Source: Jiella sonneratiae (GTDB taxonomy: Bacteria > Pseudomonadota > Alphaproteobacteria > Rhizobiales > Rhizobiaceae). Taken from it: a stretch of DNA of 64,000 nucleotides. The translations under genes were made by a program, and so were the position numbers. Numbering within the stretch: the stretch's first letter is position 1; each line of letters begins with the position of its first letter. Of the stretch, positions 18,316-30,423 are shown one piece after another. The stretch is taken from NCBI RefSeq assembly GCF_017353515.1, contig NZ_JAFMPY010000024.1, positions 1 through 64,000 on the forward strand, in the 5' to 3' direction. The notes beneath the pieces were generated by a model. That model saw only the letters and a list, made by a program, of their open reading frames with translations, was not told where the DNA came from and searched no databases.

Positions 18316-19065
18316 TCAGAGCACCCCGGCTTCGTTCTTCAGCTTGTCGAGCAGCTCGTCGACGGAGGCCACCTTGACCCCGGCCTGACGGCCCTTCGGC
18401 TCCGCGGTCTTGAGGATTTCAAGGCGCGGCGCCACGTCGACGCCGAAATCTCCCGGGCTCTTCTCGTCGATCGGCTTCTTCTTGGCCTTCATGATGTTCG
18501 GCAGCGAGGCGTAGCGCGGCTCGTTCAGACGAAGATCGGTGGTGACGATCGCCGGCATCTTCAGATCGACCGTCTGCAGGCCGCCGTCGACCTCCCGCGT
18601 CACCTTGGCCCGGCCGTCGGAAAGCTCGACCTTGTTGGCGAAGGTGCCCTGGCTCCAGCCGAGCAGCGCCGCCAGCATCTGGCCGGTCTGGTTGGCGTCG
18701 TCGTCGATCGCCTGCTTGCCGAGGATGACGAGGTCCGGGCTCTCGGCCTCGACGACGCCCTTCAGGATCTTGGCGACGGCGAGCGGCTCGGTCGGCTGGT
18801 CGGTCTTCACCAGGATGCCGCGGTCGGCGCCCATGGCGAGCGCCGTGCGGAGCGTCTCCTGCGCTTGGCTCGGACCGACGGAGACGGCGACGACCTCGCT
18901 CGCCGTCCCGGCCTCCTTCAGGCGGATCGCCTCCTCGACGGCGATTTCGTCGAAGGGGTTCATCGACATCTTCACATTGGCGAGTTCGACGCCCGAACCG
19001 TCCGACTTCACGCGGATCTTGACGTTGTAGTCGACCACCCGCTTCACTGCGACGAGAATCTTCAT
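18316..19065 (-). CDS. etfB: electron transfer flavoprotein subunit beta
   Basis: 249 residues beginning [22 protein letters not shown]-binding and interface motifs are present: [34 protein letters not shown]-like sequence ([18 protein letters not shown]) and the ETF-beta signature [22 protein letters not shown]. An alternative ATG at 19074 adds MPP; GAGGAG lies just upstream of both, so the choice is open. First gene of etfB-etfA-hbd. Confidence 0.96.
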   Translation of the reverse strand: MKILVAVKRVVDYNVKIRVKSDGSGVELANVKMSMNPFDEIAVEEAIRLKEAGTASEVVAVSVGPSQAQETLRTALAMGADRGILVKTDQPTEPLAVAKILKGVVEAESPDLVILGKQAIDDDANQTGQMLAALLGWSQGTFANKVELSDGRAKVTREVDGGLQTVDLKMPAIVTTDLRLNEPRYASLPNIMKAKKKPIDEKSPGDFGVDVAPRLEILKTAEPKGRQAGVKVASVDELLDKLKNEAGVL

Positions 19066-19174
19066 GGGCGGCATGTCTCCTCAATATCGTATCGGCGGCG
19101 TTTCGATGCGGCTTCTTGGCGCAAAGAGCGCCGGTTTGGCAAGCGCCGGCGGCCCTTCGGCGCTTCGCAGCGGC

Positions 19175-19747
19175 TCAGCGGCTGCCGCCCGGCACCCAGA
19201 GGACGTCGCCCCTGCCCTCGTCATTGGCGATGCGGGCGGCGACGAAGAGATGGTCTGACAGGCGGTTGACGTAGCGGATCGCCGTCGCGGCGACGGGCTC
19301 GCCGGGCTTGGCCATGAGGGCGATCATCAGCCGCTCGGCGCGCCGCGCGACGGTGCGGGCGTGGTGGAGATGCGCCGCGGCCGGCGAACCGGCCGGCAGG
19401 ACGAAGGACTTCAGCGGTTCGAGCCGGGCATTCATCGCGTCGATCTCGGCCTCGAGCCGTTCGACCTGCGTATCGACGACCTTCAGCGGCTCGAATTCCA
19501 GCTTTCTGCCGGTGTCAGGCGTCGCGAGTTCCGCGCCGAGGTCGAACAGCTCGTTCTGGATGCGGGCGAGCATCCGGTCGAGCGCTTCGCCGGCATGCAG
19601 CCGGGCAAGGCCGATCACCGCGTTGAGCTCGTCGACCGTGCCGTAGGTCTCGACCCTGAGATCCGCCTTCGACCGCCTTTCGCCGTTGCCGAGCGCCGTC
19701 TCGCCGGCATCGCCGGTGCGCGTATAGATCCTGTTGAGCCGAACCAC
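19175..19747 (-). CDS. pduO: cob(I)alamin adenosyltransferase, PduO type
   Basis: Transfers the adenosyl group of ATP to cob(I)alamin, giving coenzyme B12. 190 residues with the ATP-binding start TRTGDAGETALGNG, VETYGTVDELNAVIG, the catalytic helix TVARRAERLMIAL and the C-terminal NRLSDHLFVAARIAN. This is the MMAB/PduO fold, not the CobA type. It is upstream of etfB, and the pairing is common in Rhizobiales. A B12-type radical SAM protein is encoded further along the window, so the cell uses corrinoids. Confidence 0.93.
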   Translation of the reverse strand: MVRLNRIYTRTGDAGETALGNGERRSKADLRVETYGTVDELNAVIGLARLHAGEALDRMLARIQNELFDLGAELATPDTGRKLEFEPLKVVDTQVERLEAEIDAMNARLEPLKSFVLPAGSPAAAHLHHARTVARRAERLMIALMAKPGEPVAATAIRYVNRLSDHLFVAARIANDEGRGDVLWVPGGSR

Positions 19748-19800
19748 GTCGCTCTCCCTCGATGCGCCGCTTGCCGCGGCATGGATGCCGGTGGTCCGGG

Positions 19801-19992
19801 TCAGTGCCTGGCGAGAAGCAGGACGCCGACGATGAGAATCACCGCAAGGCCCTGCAGCATGACCCGGGCCCGCATCAGCTTCTGCGACGTGTTGCCCGAA
19901 CCGCCACGCATCATGTTGACCAGACCGGCGAGAAGAACCCCCGCCGTGACGATCATCACGAGGAGGGCGAGATAGGTCAGAAAACTGGACAT
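19801..19992 (-). CDS. HIG1-domain small membrane protein
   Basis: 63 residues with two transmembrane helices (FLTYLALLVMIVTAGVLLAGL and VMLQGLAVILIVGVLLLA) joined by a polar loop NMMRGGSGNTSQKLMRARV. The second helix and the loop with SQKLMRxRVxxQ match the hypoxia-induced HIG1 family, found in alphaproteobacteria near cobalamin adenosyltransferase and ETF genes and linked in mitochondria to respiratory supercomplexes. The ATG at 19992 removes an unsupported upstream extension. It ends 53 bases before the pduO start. Confidence 0.88.
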   Translation of the reverse strand: MSSFLTYLALLVMIVTAGVLLAGLVNMMRGGSGNTSQKLMRARVMLQGLAVILIVGVLLLARH

Positions 19993-20229
19993 GCCGTCCT
20001 TTCGGCGTCGAAACTGGGGTGGTCCAAGGATCATATAAGGGCGAGGCCGGATTCTGCGACGCCGGCCCTCGGATGAACCCGCCCGCCGATTCTCACCCCC
20101 CGGTGGTGCAGGATACCTCGAGATGGGCCCTCGTGGCCCGATGCAGGCTCAAAGTGAGCCGATCACGGAGCGATCTCCGCGTATCAAGCGACCGTCGGCC
20201 GTGATAGGCTGGGCGAAACGGAGGGCCTT

Positions 20230-20511
20230 ATGTCCGCGACGACGAAGCGCAGCATCGATCTGCCGGCGGAGCACGCCGCCTATGTGGACGATCTCGTCGC
20301 TTCCGGCGCCTATGCTTCCGAGAGCGACGTCGTCGGGGCGGCACTTCTGGCACTGCGGGACCGCGACATGGCGGTCGAGCATTGGCTCAGAACGGCGGTT
20401 GCGCCGGCCTATGACGCGGCCGAGGCAGATCCGGAGCGAGCGATCGGTCTCGACGAGGTCTTCGCCGACCTGCGTGCGCGGCACGCAAATCGCCTGGCGG
20501 GGCACGATTGA
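20230..20511 (+). CDS. parD: ParD-family antitoxin
   Basis: 93 residues. An N-terminal ribbon-helix-helix domain (TKRSIDLPAEHAAYVDDLVASGAYASESDVVGAALLALRDRD spans residues 5-46) is followed by the acidic helical tail that neutralises ParE. GGAG stands ahead of the ATG. The gene is intact. Its TGA overlaps the TTG of the following parE reading frame. Confidence 0.88.
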   Translation: MSATTKRSIDLPAEHAAYVDDLVASGAYASESDVVGAALLALRDRDMAVEHWLRTAVAPAYDAAEADPERAIGLDEVFADLRARHANRLAGHD

Positions 20512-20912
20512 GACGGCGTGCCGTCGATTTTCACCAGAAGCCCTGCAGGATCTGCGCGATCTCTACGACTTCGTCGCCGACAGGGCCGGCCCTGCGGTCG
20601 CCATCCGCTACGTCGAGCGCATCGAAACTTCCTGCCGGGCCATGGCGACGGCCGCCGAACGGGGCCAGAGGCGGGACGACATCCGTCCAGGACTTCGGAT
20701 CGTCGGTTTCGAACGGCGTGTGATACGGTTTCCGGCAGATCACGTCGTGATGCCGGAAACAACGACGCTCATTCGCCGCGCGGGCTTGATACGAGCCCCC
20801 CCTCTGATCGAGCGGATCTCGTATGACGATCGCCTTCAGGGTCTCGGAATCGCAGGTCCTGATCCTGCGCCTGTTCTATGGCGGCCAGGACTGGGCGAAA
20901 TCGTTCGACTGA
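20508..20912 (+). pseudogene. parE: ParE toxin gene broken by a 1-bp slip and an inserted repeat
   Basis: From TTG 20508 the frame reads MRRRAVDF and then goes wrong; adding one T to the TTTT tract at 20528-20531 restores VDFSPEALQDLRDLYDFVADRAGPAVAIRYVERIE across the next residues. That frame continues through RRDDIRPGLRIVGFERRV to 20722. The family would continue VTIAFxVxxxxVxILRLFYGG, and exactly that (TIAFRVSESQVLILRLFYGGQDW) resumes at 20826 in another frame, ending at the TGA 20910-20912. The 103 bases between are one copy of the 101-bp element plus one base. Two independent lesions therefore inactivate the toxin, and the insertion shows the repeat is mobile. Confidence 0.9.
20723..20824 (-). 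repeat. 101-bp mobile palindromic element, copy 2 (inside parE)
   Basis: 102 bases, inverted relative to copy 1. Left junction is after G20722 and right junction before G20825; removing it together with one G rejoins GTG-ACG and restores the ParE sequence GFERRV-TIAF. Only one or two bases (G or TG) can be a target duplication. The same two stems as copy 1 are present. Confidence 0.88.
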
Positions 20913-20957
20913 CCGGTTGGAGAGCAGGGTGATGGGTGGAGCCCGTCTCACCGCGCT

Positions 20958-23440
<2,483 letters not shown>

Positions 23441-23569
23441 CGGCGGCCGGGCGCCTCCCCATCGAGCCGGGCGTTTCTCGGCGATCGATTAAGATCGTCG
23501 TTCTTGCGGAAGCGTGGACGTAAGGAGTTTCGATACACGATCGCCGGGACTGTCCACCCGGGAGAGACC

Positions 23570-24076
23570 GTGATTTCCATCGAAGCCCTGCGACCGGTCG
23601 CGGCACGGCAGAACGCCGCTGCGACCGACCAGCCTCGAAGCCGGGGCGAGCCCCTCGGCGTCGATGCGGCCGCCGGTGCGGCAGCGGGAACGGCGGGCTC
23701 CCGGAACGGCCTGGCGGGGAACATGTCGCTCGCGAACCGGGCCGGTCCGACGGGGCCTTCGACCAACGCCGCCGACCGCGCCGCCACCGCCGGTGCCGCC
23801 CTCATCTTCGTCGCCGAAGACCGGCGTGCCCTCCTTGCCGGCTCGCTGCGTTCGCCCGCCATCAACGACGCCTTCATCGACGACGCGAAGGCCAAAGCGG
23901 AGGAACGCGCCACGGCCCTCCGCTTCACCCGCAGCATGCGCAGCCTCGCCGGCCTCGCGGCGGAAAACGCGCTCGCCGTCCGGGAGGGTCAGGAGCGCCC
24001 CGACGCCGTCGCCTCTACCGGCGGAAAGGCCGGCGAGGTCGCCCTCGCCCGCGCCGCCTATGGCGAGGCGACGTGA
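23570..24076 (+). CDS. hypothetical protein (168 aa), Ala-rich
   Basis: No family recognised. The GTG at 23570 is preferred because GGAGAG lies at 23561-23566; a TTG at 23504 in the same frame would add 22 residues. The protein is soluble-looking, without signal or membrane segment. It has an Ala/Gly/Arg-rich first half and a more ordered helical second half (AINDAFIDDAKAKAEERATALRFTRSMRSL). It follows the chemoreceptor on the same strand and converges on mfd. Codon third-position GC is as high as in its neighbours, which supports coding. Confidence 0.55.
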   Translation: MISIEALRPVAARQNAAATDQPRSRGEPLGVDAAAGAAAGTAGSRNGLAGNMSLANRAGPTGPSTNAADRAATAGAALIFVAEDRRALLAGSLRSPAINDAFIDDAKAKAEERATALRFTRSMRSLAGLAAENALAVREGQERPDAVASTGGKAGEVALARAAYGEAT

Positions 24077-24113
24077 CGGCGAAAGGCGCGCCGCGCCGGC
24101 CCGATCTTCTGCC

Positions 24114-27100
24114 TCAGGCGGCCTTCTTCTCGGCCTCGTCGACGAAGCGGGCGAGATTTGTCGCCACCGTCGCGGCGCCGTTGAGGCGCTTTTCCGGGGT
24201 TGGCCAATCGCGGATGAGGACGATCGACTGGTCGGGGCGGATCTTCGCCGAGGCGCCCTGCTCGCCGATGTAACGCACCAGCGCCGCCGGATTGGCGAAG
24301 TTCTTCTCGCGGAAGGAGATGACGACGCCCTTCGGCCCGGCGTCGAGCTTCTCGATGTTGGCCTTGCGGCAGAGCGCCTTGATGTAGACGACCTTCAGCA
24401 GATGCTCGACCTCGGTCGGCAGCGGGCCGAAGCGGTCGATCAGCTCGGCGCCGAAGCCGTCGATCTCGCGCGCATCGGTCAGGTCGGCAAGCCGGCGATA
24501 GAGCGTCATCCTCAGCTGCAGGTCGGGGACGTAGGTCTCGGGGATCATCACCGCCGTGCCGAGGGTGATCTGCGGCGACCACTGGCCGCTGGTCTCCGGC
24601 TCGGTGCCCTTCATTTCCGCCACCGCCTCTTCCAGCATCTGCTGGTAGAGCTCGAAGCCGACCTCCTTGATGTGGCCGGACTGCTCGTCGCCGAGGAGAT
24701 TGCCGGCGCCGCGCTGGTCGAGGTCGTGGGAGGCGAGCTGGAAGCCGGCGCCGAGCGTGTCGAGCGACTGCAGCACCTTCAGCCTCAGATCGGCGCCCTT
24801 GGTCGGCGTCTTGTTGGCCGGCAGGGTCAACAGCGCATAGGCCCGCTGCTTCGAGCGCCCGACCCGGCCGCGGATCTGGTAGAGCTGGGCGAGGCCGAAC
24901 ATGTCGGCGCGATGGACGACGAGGGTGTTCGCCGTCGGGATGTCGAGGCCGGATTCGACGATCGTCGTCGCGAGCAGCACGTCGTACTGCCCCTCGTAAA
25001 AGGCGTTCATGATGTCGTCGAGCTCGCCCGCCGCCATCTGGCCGTGGGCGACGGCGACCTTCAGCTCCGGCACGTGGGCGTCGAGGAACTCCTTCACCGA
25101 GGAAAGGTCGGAGACCCGCGGACAGACGTAGAAGCTCTGGCCGCCGCGATAGCGCTCGCGCAGCAGCGTCTCGCGCACCACCATGGCGTCGAAGGGCGAG
25201 ACGAAGGTGCGGACCGCCATGCGGTCGACCGGCGGCGTGGTGATCAGCGACAGTTCGCGCACGCCCGTGAGCGCCAGTTGCAGCGTGCGCGGGATCGGCG
25301 TGGCGGACAGGGTGAGCACGTGGACGTCCGACTTCAGCTCCTTCAGCCGCTCCTTGTGCTTGACGCCGAAATGCTGCTCCTCGTCGACGATGAGCAGGCC
25401 GAGCTGTTTGAAGCTGACATTCTTGCCGAGCAGCGCATGGGTGCCGACCACGATGTCGAGCGTGCCGTCGGCGATCCCCTTCTTGACGCCCGCGAGCTCC
25501 TTCGACGTGACGAGGCGCGACGCCTGGCCGACCTGGATCGGCAGGCCGCGGAAGCGCTCGGCAAAGGTCTTGTAGTGCTGGCGGGCGAGCAGCGTCGTCG
25601 GCACGACGACGGCGACCTGCAGCCCGTTCATCGCCGCGACGAAGGCGGCCCGCAGCGCCACTTCCGTCTTGCCGAAGCCGACGTCGCCGCAGACGAGGCG
25701 ATCCATCGGCTTGCCGACGGCGAGATCGTCGGTGACGGCGTCGATGGCGCCGAGCTGATCCTCCGTCTCCTCATAGGGAAAGCGCGCGGCGAATTCGTCC
25801 CAGAGGCCGTCCGGCGGAACCAGCTTCGGCGCCCCGCGCATCTCGCGCTCGGCGGCGATCTTGATCAGCCCGGCCGCCATGTCGAGCAGCTTCTTCTTCA
25901 GCTTGGCCTTGCGGGCCTGCCAGGCGCCGCCGCCGAGCCGGTCGAGCGCCGCCTCGGTCCCCTCGCCGCCATAGCGCGAGAGGAGCTCGATGTTCTCGAC
26001 CGGCAGGAACAGCCGGTCGTCGCCGTGATAGCGCAGTTCCAGGCAGTCGTGCGGCGCCCCCGCCGCCTCGATGGTCTTCAGCCCGACGAAGCGGCCGATG
26101 CCGTGATCGACATGGACAACGATGTCGCCCTCGTTGAGGCCGGAGACCTCCGAGATGAAGTCGGAATTCTTGCGCCGCTTGCGGCCGCGCCGCACCAGCC
26201 GGTCGCCGAGGATGTCCTGCTCGGCGACGACGATGAGATCGTCGGTTTCGAAGCCCGCCTCGATCCCGAGGACGGCCGTGACGACGAAGTTCTTCGGCGC
26301 CTCGCGCACCTGCTTCAGGTTCTCGACCGGCTTGACGTTGCCGAGGCCGTGCTCCTCGAGCACCTGCGTCAGCCGCTCGCGCGAGCCCTCGCTCCAGCCC
26401 GCGAGAAGCACCCGTCCGCCTTCGGCGCGGCGCCTGGCGATGTGTTCGACGGCGACGGAAAAGACGTTGACGCCCTCGGCGGTGCGCTCGCCGGAAAAAT
26501 TCCGGCCGCGTTTGTAGTCGAGATTGAACGCCTGGCGGCCGATGACGTCCGACACGCCATAGGCCGAGAGCCGCACCGGCTCGGCGATCGCCAGCGCGCC
26601 GGCGAGTTCGTCGTCGCCGAGATAGAGCGCGTCCGGCTCGACCGGATGGTAGGGAACGCCACCCTCGCCGAAGGATTCGGTGCCGCCGCGCTTGCGTGCC
26701 TGATAGTGATCGTCGATCAGCGTCCGCCGCTCGGCCACCGCCTCCATCGTCAGATGGTCGAGGACGAAGGCAAAGCCCCGGCAGTGGTCGAAGAGCGTGT
26801 CGAGCCGTTCGTAGAACAGCGGCAGCCAGTGCTCCATGCCGGAAAAACGTCTGCCTTCGGAGATCGATTCGTAGAGCGCATCGCCGCGCTGGGCAGCGCC
26901 GAAGCGCTTGATGTAGTTCGAGCGGAAGCGGCTGATCGTCTCGTCGGTGAGCGTCACTTCCGAGACCGGCGACAATTCGAAGCGCTTCAGCTGCCTGGTC
27001 GTGCGCTGGCTCGCCGGATCGAAGGCCCGCACCGTCTCCAGCGTGTCGCCGAAGAAGTCGAGCCTGACCGGCTCCTCCGCCCCCGGCGCGAAGACGTCGA

Positions 27101-27626
27101 GGATGCCGCCCCTCACGGCATATTCGCCGCGCTCGCGCACCGTCGCCACCCGCTCGAAGCCGCCCCTCGTCAGCGCCGTGACGATCTTCTCCATCGCCAT
27201 GCGGCCGCCCGCGCCGACGGCGATCGCCTCCTCCGAGAGAACCTTTGCCGGCGGCATCTTCTGGATCAGCGCGTTCGCCGTCGTCAGGATCACCGCCCGG
27301 TGCGGCGCCTCGCGCAGCGCGGCGAGCGAGGCCATCGCCGCAAGCCTCCGGGCGGCGGCATCGGCGGAGGGGCCGACGCGGTCGTAGGGAAGGCAGTCCC
27401 AGGCCGGCAGGGTCAGAACCGGAAGGTCCGGCGCGACGAATTTCAGCGCTTCCTCGACCTCCGGCAGCCGGTTGCCGTCGCGCATGACGAAGACCAGCGG
27501 CCGCTTCTTGGCGCGGTGGCGGGCGACGTCGGCGAGGACGAAGGCCTCGGCCCCGTCGACGACGCCGCCGATGTCGAGGGCGCCGTCCCTTTCGAGGGCC
27601 TTCTTCAGGGGCTCGGGCAGGCTCAC
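24114..27626 (-). CDS. mfd: transcription-repair coupling factor
   Basis: 1170-residue DNA translocase that removes stalled RNA polymerase at lesions and recruits UvrA. The N-terminal UvrB-like module carries PAWDCLPYDRVGPS and GGILDVFAPG. The RNA polymerase-interacting domain follows (GDIVVHVDHGIGRFVGL), then the RecG-like helicase with Walker A GDVGFGKTEVAL (about residue 645), DEEQHFG (about 747), SATPIPRTL and QIRGRVGRS. The C-terminal TRCF domain (MTLYRRLADL, LLKVVYIKALCRK) is complete. The start is a GTG whose last bases overlap the sdhE stop (GTGA), so translation is probably coupled to sdhE. Confidence 0.97.
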   Translation of the reverse strand: MSLPEPLKKALERDGALDIGGVVDGAEAFVLADVARHRAKKRPLVFVMRDGNRLPEVEEALKFVAPDLPVLTLPAWDCLPYDRVGPSADAAARRLAAMASLAALREAPHRAVILTTANALIQKMPPAKVLSEEAIAVGAGGRMAMEKIVTALTRGGFERVATVRERGEYAVRGGILDVFAPGAEEPVRLDFFGDTLETVRAFDPASQRTTRQLKRFELSPVSEVTLTDETISRFRSNYIKRFGAAQRGDALYESISEGRRFSGMEHWLPLFYERLDTLFDHCRGFAFVLDHLTMEAVAERRTLIDDHYQARKRGGTESFGEGGVPYHPVEPDALYLGDDELAGALAIAEPVRLSAYGVSDVIGRQAFNLDYKRGRNFSGERTAEGVNVFSVAVEHIARRRAEGGRVLLAGWSEGSRERLTQVLEEHGLGNVKPVENLKQVREAPKNFVVTAVLGIEAGFETDDLIVVAEQDILGDRLVRRGRKRRKNSDFISEVSGLNEGDIVVHVDHGIGRFVGLKTIEAAGAPHDCLELRYHGDDRLFLPVENIELLSRYGGEGTEAALDRLGGGAWQARKAKLKKKLLDMAAGLIKIAAEREMRGAPKLVPPDGLWDEFAARFPYEETEDQLGAIDAVTDDLAVGKPMDRLVCGDVGFGKTEVALRAAFVAAMNGLQVAVVVPTTLLARQHYKTFAERFRGLPIQVGQASRLVTSKELAGVKKGIADGTLDIVVGTHALLGKNVSFKQLGLLIVDEEQHFGVKHKERLKELKSDVHVLTLSATPIPRTLQLALTGVRELSLITTPPVDRMAVRTFVSPFDAMVVRETLLRERYRGGQSFYVCPRVSDLSSVKEFLDAHVPELKVAVAHGQMAAGELDDIMNAFYEGQYDVLLATTIVESGLDIPTANTLVVHRADMFGLAQLYQIRGRVGRSKQRAYALLTLPANKTPTKGADLRLKVLQSLDTLGAGFQLASHDLDQRGAGNLLGDEQSGHIKEVGFELYQQMLEEAVAEMKGTEPETSGQWSPQITLGTAVMIPETYVPDLQLRMTLYRRLADLTDAREIDGFGAELIDRFGPLPTEVEHLLKVVYIKALCRKANIEKLDAGPKGVVISFREKNFANPAALVRYIGEQGASAKIRPDQSIVLIRDWPTPEKRLNGAATVATNLARFVDEAEKKAA

Positions 27627-27946
27627 CTGGCAGTCTCCGCAGCACTTGCCGCACCTGCCGGCTTCCAGCCGCCGACATGGAATTCGCGGATCTGCCGGAA
27701 CACCGCCGTGTCGAAATTCTGAGGCGTTTCGGCCTCGCCGGTCAGCCAGGCGAAGATGTCGCGATCCGGCGCCTCCATCAGCTGCTCGAAATCGGCAAGG
27801 TCGGCGTCGCTCATCTCGGCGATCCTCGCATCGGCGAACTGGCCGAGCACGAGATCCATCTCCCTTATCCCGCGGTGCCAGGAGCGGAACAGCGCCTTGC
27901 GGCGACGGATGTCGAGATCGCGCGACGAGCGCTCAATGCCTGTCAT
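27623..27946 (-). CDS. sdhE: succinate dehydrogenase assembly factor SdhE
   Basis: 107 residues beginning MTGIERSSRDLDIRRRKALFRSWHRGIREMDLVLGQFAD across the first 40. The RSWHRGIREMD segment is the RGxxE flavinylation signature, and DIFAWLTG is the conserved C-terminal element. SdhE promotes covalent FAD attachment to SdhA. It overlaps mfd by four bases and is divergent from recG; the recG/sdhE-mfd order is standard in Rhizobiales. Confidence 0.94.
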   Translation of the reverse strand: MTGIERSSRDLDIRRRKALFRSWHRGIREMDLVLGQFADARIAEMSDADLADFEQLMEAPDRDIFAWLTGEAETPQNFDTAVFRQIREFHVGGWKPAGAASAAETAR

Positions 27947-28308
27947 GGGAAACCTGTGATCTGGAATGCCCCGCATATAGAGACGAACCTCGCGGCTGTC
28001 AGCCTCGCGAGCGCTTGAGGAAGGCAGGGCGCGCTTCTTCCGGGAACGAGCCCGACGAGCGGAGCTCGGTTCACGGCGATGAGCCGCAGCGATCCACCGG
28101 CGTGTCTTCAACCGGCATCGAACCGCAATCCATTCCAAGTTTCCGAAGCGATGGGCAGTACATGCAACGGATCGCACACATGGGGCCGTGCCACCGGCTC
28201 CGTCCGACGATGGCGCTTCGGGCGAGCCCTCGCAGCCGGGGCCGGCGCTCGCCCCGCGACGGCGCCCGCCGGCTTGCAATGACGGCCCGTTGCGGTCAAA
28301 TCCGCCCC
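27947..28308. other. 362-base divergent intergenic region, sdhE/recG
   Basis: Must hold the promoters for sdhE-mfd (minus) and recG (plus). I see no gene, repeat or strong box in it, apart from generic GC-rich sequence. Confidence 0.4.
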
Positions 28309-30414
28309 ATGCGCCCCTCCCTCCTCGACCCCCTCTTTGCCGCAGTCACCACCCTCGACGGCGTCGGGCCGAAGCTCGCCGGCCTGCTGCAGACGCTGCT
28401 GGTGCGCCCCGGCGAGACGCTGCGTATCCGCGACCTGATCTTTCACCTGCCCACCGGCCTGATCGACCGACGCAAGCGCGCCGAGATCGCCACCGCCCCG
28501 GAAGGCGCGATCGTCACGCTCACCGTCCGGATCGACCGCCACCAGCCGCCCGGCCGGGCGCAGAAGTCGGCGCCCTACCGGGTCTTCGCCTTCGACGAGA
28601 CTGGCGAGATCGCGCTCACCTATTTTCGCGCCCAGGCGGGCTGGATGGAAAAGCTGCTTCCCGTCGGCGAGACGATGCTCGTCTCGGGCAAGGTCGAGTG
28701 GTTCAACGGCCGGCCGTCCATGGTCCATCCGGATTTTACCGCGCCGCTCGCCGAGGCCGAGACCATGAGCCTCGTCGAGCCGGTCTATCCGATGACCGCC
28801 GGGCTCTCCCCCAAGGTGCTGCGCAAGGCGATCGGCCAGGCGCTGGAGCGAATGCCGGCCTTTGCCGAATGGATCGACGCCTCGGTGATGCAGCGCCAGA
28901 GCTTCCCGGCCTTCCCTGATGCCCTGCGCCGCCTGCACGATCCGGCCGACCAGATCGACATTGCACCGGAAAGCGCCGCCTTTCGCCGCATCGCCTATGA
29001 CGAATATCTGGCGAGCCAGCTCGCCCTCGCTCTGTCGCGGCAGAACCAGAAGGCGGTGCCCGGGCGGGCGATGCGCGACGCGGCCGGCCGGCTGGCGAGG
29101 GTCAAGGCGGCACTCCCTTTCGCGCTCACCGCCGGCCAGGAGCAGGCCTTCGCCGAGATCGCCGCCGACATGGCAAGTCCCGAACGCATGCTGCGGCTGC
29201 TGCAGGGCGACGTCGGCGCCGGCAAGACCGTCGTCGCGCTGATGGCGATGGCGGTGGCGGCCGGCTCAAGCTGCCAGTCGGCGCTGCTTAGCCCCACCGA
29301 GATCCTCGCCCGCCAGCATTTTGCCGGCCTCTCGAAGCTTGCCGACGCGGCGGGCCTCACCATGACCCTCCTCACCGGCCGCGACAACGGCAAGGCGCGT
29401 GCCGCCAAGCTCGAGGCCATTGCAAACGGCGAGACCGACATCGTCGTCGGCACCCACGCGCTGTTTCAGGAGGACGTCGAATATGGCGATCTCGGCCTCG
29501 TCATCGTCGACGAGCAGCACCGCTTCGGCGTCCATCAGCGGCTGTCGCTGACGAGAAAGGGCCGCGGCGCCGACCTTCTGGTGATGACCGCGACGCCGAT
29601 CCCGCGCACCCTCGTCCTCTCCGCCTTCGGCGACATGGAGGTCTCGCGGCTCGCCGAAAAACCGAGAGGGCGAAAGCCCATCGCCACCGTGGCGCTCCCC
29701 ACCGACCGCATTGCGGAGGTGATCGAGCGCATCGGCAACGCCATTGCGGCGGGGAGCCGGGTCTACTGGGTCTGCCCGCTGGTCGAGGAGAGCGACAAGA
29801 GCGACCTGATGGCCGCCGAGGAGCGCGGCCGCCAGCTCGCCGAGGTCTTCGGCCCGGAGACCGTCGGCGTCGTCCACGGCCGGATGAACGCCGAGGAGAA
29901 GGACGCCGTCATGGGCGCCTTCAAGCGCGGCGAGAAGCACCTCGTCGTCGCCACCACCGTCATCGAGGTCGGCGTCGACGTGCCGGAGGCGACGATCATC
30001 GTCATCGAACACGCCGAGCGCTTCGGCCTCTCCCAGCTCCACCAATTGAGAGGCCGCGTCGGCCGCGGCGACAAGGCGTCGGCCTGCGTCCTCCTCTATC
30101 GCGGCCCCCTGGGCGAAACCGCAGCCGCCCGCCTGAAAGTCATGCGCGAAACCGAAGACGGCTTCCGCATCGCCGAGGAAGACCTGAAACTCAGGGGCGA
30201 AGGCGACCTCCTCGGCACTCAGCAGTCCGGCATGCCGTTCTTCCGCATCGCGAGGACCGAGCACCACGCCGACCTGATGGAGATCGCCCGCGACGACGCG
30301 CGGCTGGTGCTGGCGACCGACCCGGAATTGAAGGGCGAACGCGGCGAGGCGCTCAGAGCGCTGCTCTATCTGTTCGGCAAGGACGAGGCGGTCAGGTTGC
30401 TGCGGTCGGGGTGA
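28309..30414 (+). CDS. recG: ATP-dependent DNA helicase RecG
   Basis: 701 residues. RecG regresses stalled replication forks and unwinds branched DNA. An N-terminal wedge/OB domain (VTLTVRIDRHQPP, FNGRPSMVHPDF) precedes two helicase lobes: Walker A GDVGAGKTVVAL (about residue 301), VGTHALFQ, DEQHRFGVHQR (about 401), TATPIPRTLVLS, ATTVIEVGVDVPEA and HQLRGRVGRG. The C-terminal GEGDLLGTQQSGMPFFR wedge-contact motif is intact. The ATG at 28309 gives MRPSLLDPLFA, the expected start; much longer in-frame sequence upstream is not conserved-looking. Confidence 0.97.
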   Translation: MRPSLLDPLFAAVTTLDGVGPKLAGLLQTLLVRPGETLRIRDLIFHLPTGLIDRRKRAEIATAPEGAIVTLTVRIDRHQPPGRAQKSAPYRVFAFDETGEIALTYFRAQAGWMEKLLPVGETMLVSGKVEWFNGRPSMVHPDFTAPLAEAETMSLVEPVYPMTAGLSPKVLRKAIGQALERMPAFAEWIDASVMQRQSFPAFPDALRRLHDPADQIDIAPESAAFRRIAYDEYLASQLALALSRQNQKAVPGRAMRDAAGRLARVKAALPFALTAGQEQAFAEIAADMASPERMLRLLQGDVGAGKTVVALMAMAVAAGSSCQSALLSPTEILARQHFAGLSKLADAAGLTMTLLTGRDNGKARAAKLEAIANGETDIVVGTHALFQEDVEYGDLGLVIVDEQHRFGVHQRLSLTRKGRGADLLVMTATPIPRTLVLSAFGDMEVSRLAEKPRGRKPIATVALPTDRIAEVIERIGNAIAAGSRVYWVCPLVEESDKSDLMAAEERGRQLAEVFGPETVGVVHGRMNAEEKDAVMGAFKRGEKHLVVATTVIEVGVDVPEATIIVIEHAERFGLSQLHQLRGRVGRGDKASACVLLYRGPLGETAAARLKVMRETEDGFRIAEEDLKLRGEGDLLGTQQSGMPFFRIARTEHHADLMEIARDDARLVLATDPELKGERGEALRALLYLFGKDEAVRLLRSG

Positions 30415-30423
30415 GATGGTCGA

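Noticed and set aside
20020-20200. Structured-looking GC-rich stretch as a possible RNase P, SRP or riboswitch RNA
   Set aside because: None of the conserved cores of these RNAs could be found; the stems are short and likely chance.
23664-27722. A 1352-codon plus-strand open frame opposite mfd
   Set aside because: It is the antisense of mfd; the protein is Arg/Asp/Leu-rich without domains, a typical shadow in high-GC genes.
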